64,000 bases of DNA. Source: Emergomyces orientalis. Taxonomy: Eukaryota > Ascomycota > Eurotiomycetes > Onygenales > Ajellomycetaceae. Shown here one piece after another: positions 60,644 through 64,000 of this stretch. The notes under the pieces were generated by a model. The model searched no databases, was not told the DNA's origin, and was given only the letters and a program-made list of their open reading frames with translations. The position numbers and the translations under genes are program-made. Numbering within the stretch: position 1 is the first letter of the stretch; every line of letters starts with the position of its first letter. Location: positions 1,984,001 to 2,048,000 of the forward strand of contig MOWL01000001.1 in assembly GCA_002110485.1 (NCBI GenBank), written 5' to 3'.

Positions 60644-61944
60644 TCATTCGTTCCTCTCACCAGGCAAAGCCTTGACAAGCGCCTTCATCCCCTTTACTAC
60701 CTGGTGCGCCATCTTCCCCCATCCATATGGTTCTTTCTTCTGCAAAGTATCCTTTTTCTTTCCCATCTTCAGCATGGTCTGAACGTGCTCATCCTTCTCA
60801 AAAACTTTTGTCTTGACTTTTCTCCCCTTGAATGCGGTTTTCTCTTTAGACTCCCTCTTTCTAGCATCATCTTTACGGGCCAAAAGTCTGTCAATTTCAG
60901 CTTGAGAGGCTTCGACGCCAGTGGCAATCAGCCGACGAGTCTCTGCGTAATCTCGTTCCCACATTTCTGCTGGATCTGGTGGCGATTCGAGGTTGGAAAT
61001 GTATACCGCGAGATTGTCATATTCCTGAACCAATGATTTGGTGTATTGAAGCAGGGCTTGGCTTCTGTTGTACAATGGATGTCTATCAGGTGATACATCT
61101 TCAAGGCCAAGCTTCTGAGCGTCCGCTGTGGACGCCACTGCTGTTGCTGATGTCTTCAGGCCCGTCGGAGCTAGAGCGGTACTAATGAGGGGGATTAGTC
61201 TGGAGCGGAACTTTTCAGACTCGGATTCTCTTCAGGTCGTAGATATCGGTTAGCAAGCAGGCCAGCAAGGAATTGAAGCTACAAAGCAGAGGCGAGGGAT
61301 AAATTTTCCTTTTTCTTATGGACAAAGGGGAAACGTAAAGGGATTTGGAAACAAACCTCTCCTTGATTCCTGCCTCTACAAGCCCTAGAAGCCTCCTTTC
61401 CTCCTCACCAATGCACTTTTCAAATTCTTTGACGTAATTATCCCTCTTCTCAGTACGCTCCATTACGACCTGCAGGTCTCTCAGAGCCTTCCTGTTTACC
61501 AAGTCAGCATTTGGCCTGGCTAAGTAGGGACCTGCTTAACTCAAATGCGTAGAAGCTCTTTATTTAGCGCCCATTTGATATCTTACCTAGTAAGCTCCGC
61601 TTCCTTATCGTCATCGTCATCTTCATCGTTGTCACCCTCATCCTCAGTCCCGTCCAGGTTCATACCCCCATTCGCATCTTCATCAACAGACTGATCTGCA
61701 TCGCCAGCATATTCCGAGCTTTCTTCGCGTTCTCCCATGGATGAACGCGTGTTTATCCTCCCTCGAGGCCCAGGCCCAGCATCAACCCGCATCCTCTTGC
61801 GCTTCCCTTGACTGATGGTTGCGCTCGCCGGAGCCGCTGATGCTGCTTCTCTAGTCGTTAAATTGTACTTGCACAACACATTGTTCATGAAAGGAATACA
61901 AACGAGGTAGTTATCTCACCAGCTCTTTTTCTAGAACGAGGCAT
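60644..61944 (-). CDS. Uncharacterised nuclear-type coiled-coil protein
   Basis: Complement of exons 61920..61944, 61587..61842, 61357..61515 and 60644..61229 (TGA); 341 residues. It starts MPRSRKRAASAAP, with KGKRKRMR-like basic clusters (GKRKRMRVDAG) that suit a nuclear signal. A strongly acidic segment follows at about residues 60-95 (GTEDEGDNDEDDDDDKEAEL). Two predicted coiled-coil regions come next (NRKALRDLQVVMERTEKRD; AEIDRLLARKDDARKRESKE). The C-terminus is basic (KGRKVKTKVFEKDEH ... MAHQVVKGMKAL). The layout resembles kinetochore or centromere linker subunits (CENP-Q/Fta7-like), but I could not match a family signature, so this is only a suggestion. Splice choices were fixed by phase; the 25-nt first exon is short but well supported by GTGAGA. 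Confidence 0.75.
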
Positions 61945-64000
61945 ATTCCACGAAGGTGACCCTTAGTCAATATTTCGGTGTCTTTTTTGTCGCTCTTCGA
62001 TGCTATTTCAGAACTTATCAAGATTCAATCAATTGACGTCCGTCTACGGGGTAGACCAAATGGAGGAGATGCGAGATGGGGATAATGGGATACGGTATCT
62101 AGGTAGGAGAGAATATATGCACTTATCTACTCTACCCCCTACGTCTGTAGTTAAGGGGCGGGGTCATGTGTTACCATGTGATCATGAACAAATGTCGTAG
62201 CATAAAGGCGGACACAAGAAGAGCATTAAAGAAACGAACAATGCTATATATCGGTCTTAAAATAAATCCCATCCTCTTTCCATTTCCCTCTTGTGTTTCT
62301 CTTTCCCGCTTTACCTGGATCTATACTTGTCCATCTCTGTATTCCGTCATCTACATCCAAAAATAAAAATTATCAAAATATAAAAATAAAAATAAACAAA
62401 ACATAAAATAAAATAAATTGAGAAGGAGGGGAAACGAAACGAAAGGGAAACTCCCAAGTAACTGAAAAAGTTACTAACAATTAAATATATAAGCCTCTCA
62501 AATTGAACGCGAAAGGAGGGAAATGAAAAAGGAAGAGAAAAGACAAAGAAAATCACAAAAGGCAAGATTCGTGCAAGAGTTTCTTCTGTATTATGAAAGA
62601 AAGTAGGTGACCTGAAATATATATATAGCGAAGGCCAGTCAAACTATAACGTTTAAGATATGAGGGAAAACAGAAGAAAAAGGTTTATATCCCAATTCCC
62701 ACACACCCAATTCCCAGTCTCCAGAGCGCAATTTGGGGAAAAAAAAAGGAAAGCAGTAAACGGCATGAAAGAAATGTAGAAAACAACCAAAAAAAAAAAA
62801 AGAAAGAAAGAAAGAAAAGAAAAAAAAAACAAGAATTAAGCTCAAAACATTTCTCTCTTGTTCCTTTCGCTCCAGAATGCACCAGTAGCTATGGCAGCAG
62901 CACTAAAAGAACAAAAAAGTAACAATAATGCAACCTACTTAACGCAAAAGAAAAGAAAAGAGAAAGGAAAAAAAGAAAGAGAGAAAGAAAAACATCAGGC
63001 AGAAATTGGTATGAGGAGAGTACGGAGTATAGTAGAAAGCGGGGGAAGCTATAATGAAGTCTCGCAAGATTTATATCAACTGGAAAAGGTGGAGAGGAGA
63101 GGCGAGGAAAACCGAGTGCAAAAGCTGGACAACTTCGCGGAAAGGAAAAGGTATTGTACTTGTGAGGCAAGCGCGGTGGGCACGGTTGCTGATGGTGCTC
63201 AGAGTGATCGAAATCATCAGGGGACACAATGGTTCCGTTTTCCAATCCGTCATATCACGAGCGAGGGGCGTATATAGAAGACGAGATCAAAATGAAAATC
63301 GGGCACAGGGGAGGAAAAGAGGAAAGAAAACTAATTATTTGAACGGGTAGCAAAACAAAAATCCTCCCTATCCAGTATAAAATTCCCAAATTCCCAATAT
63401 TCTCCAATTTCCACTCTTACAATCTTTGATTTGCACATCGATCTTCTGTATATTTTCTGATGTAGCCCAGCCGAAAAAAGGAGGTGGAAGTAAAGTAACG
63501 GGAAGTGCTCACTTGAAATCTTTGGCCTCTCCTCACTTTTAAAAAAAGGAAGAAAATAAAGAAACTAAAATAAAACTATACGCGGGAAGGAAAAAAATGC
63601 GGACTGAACTGAAGAAAAGAAACCGAAACAAGATTGCAACGAATTGAGAAAAATCCAGAGAACGAGCGGGCAAGGGCCGATCTTCAGGTGGATTGAAGTG
63701 CGATTTGGTATCCTGATAATTTTCCTTTTACCCGCCTGTTCGTAAACTTGTAAGATGTTTATGTCCTTGTACGCTAAGCAAGTGAGAAAAGTGCAAGTAT
63801 AAGCAAAAGGGAGGTAAAATCATAGTAAAAACAAACGGTGACAAAGATAATCGCGAAAGCGGGTATGGCCCACTCGCTCATAACCCAAGAAGTACGGTGG
63901 CACTCCCAGCGCTATTATAAAACGATTCTCGGAGCAATCATGGCAAAACGAACGGGATCCATTATTCGTGAGTTGGGGATAGTCTATTTGAGAAGCAAGT
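61945..64000. other. Low-complexity region at the right edge, no supported gene
   Basis: 2.06 kb rich in A/G tracts on the plus strand, including a run of A and AAAG units at about 62789-62830. Plus and minus frames of up to 139 codons here are products of purine bias (Lys/Glu/Arg on one strand, Phe/Ser/Leu on the other). A gene may begin beyond 64000. Confidence 0.5.

Noticed and set aside
60506..61036. 176-codon plus-strand ORF
   Set aside because: It is antisense to the coiled-coil gene, whose frame, splice sites and phases are coherent.

Overview
The window is nuclear DNA of a filamentous ascomycete. Genes have several short GT-AG introns (mostly 50-110 bp), long AT-rich intergenic stretches and many homopolymer or microsatellite tracts. 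The gene set (urease, SAGA Ngg1/Ada3, NPR2, HUL4, a DUF4360-type secreted protein, fungal orphan families) and the urease sequence fit Eurotiomycetes, most likely Onygenales. The order is inferred from remembered family sequences, not from a search. I rebuilt the exon structures by hand from splice signals, reading frame and family conservation.

Layout. 0-1.1 kb: 3' part of MCR1 (NADH-cytochrome b5 reductase). 4.9-6.6 kb: HMG-box protein with an unusual open first intron. 8.2-11.6 kb: complete urease. 12.3-15.1 kb (-): SNM1/Artemis-type DNA-repair nuclease, divergent from an orphan fungal gene at 15.6-16.5 kb. 19.3-20.2 kb: second orphan fungal gene. 21.3-23.2 kb: NPR2 (TORC1 inhibitor subunit), convergent with NGG1/ADA3 (-) at 23.9-26.1 kb. 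26.9-31.9 kb (-): Ty1/copia retrotransposon with identical 81-bp LTRs and three in-frame TGA codons. 33.9-35.6 kb: membrane PA/RING-H2 ubiquitin ligase. 37.1-38.0 kb (-): FRG1-like protein. 39.7-41.4 kb (-): zinc polyol dehydrogenase. 44.5-48.3 kb (-): HUL4 HECT ligase. 48.3-57.2 kb: about 9 kb with no supportable gene. 57.3-58.0 kb: secreted DUF4360-like protein. 59.1-60.2 kb (-): ribosomal protein eL15. 60.6-61.9 kb (-): uncharacterised coiled-coil protein. The last 2 kb is low-complexity non-coding DNA.

Most genes are unrelated housekeeping functions and there is no biosynthetic cluster. Urease and NPR2 both touch nitrogen metabolism and two ubiquitin ligases are present, but nothing in the sequence links them functionally. 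I see no CRISPR array, rRNA or confident tRNA. The most unusual points are the copia element (very short identical LTRs, gag start codon on the LTR junction, no target-site duplication, only TGA stops), the in-frame coding-like intron 1 of the HMG-box gene, two micro-exons (18 and 16 nt), and the secreted-protein gene at the edge of the gene desert.
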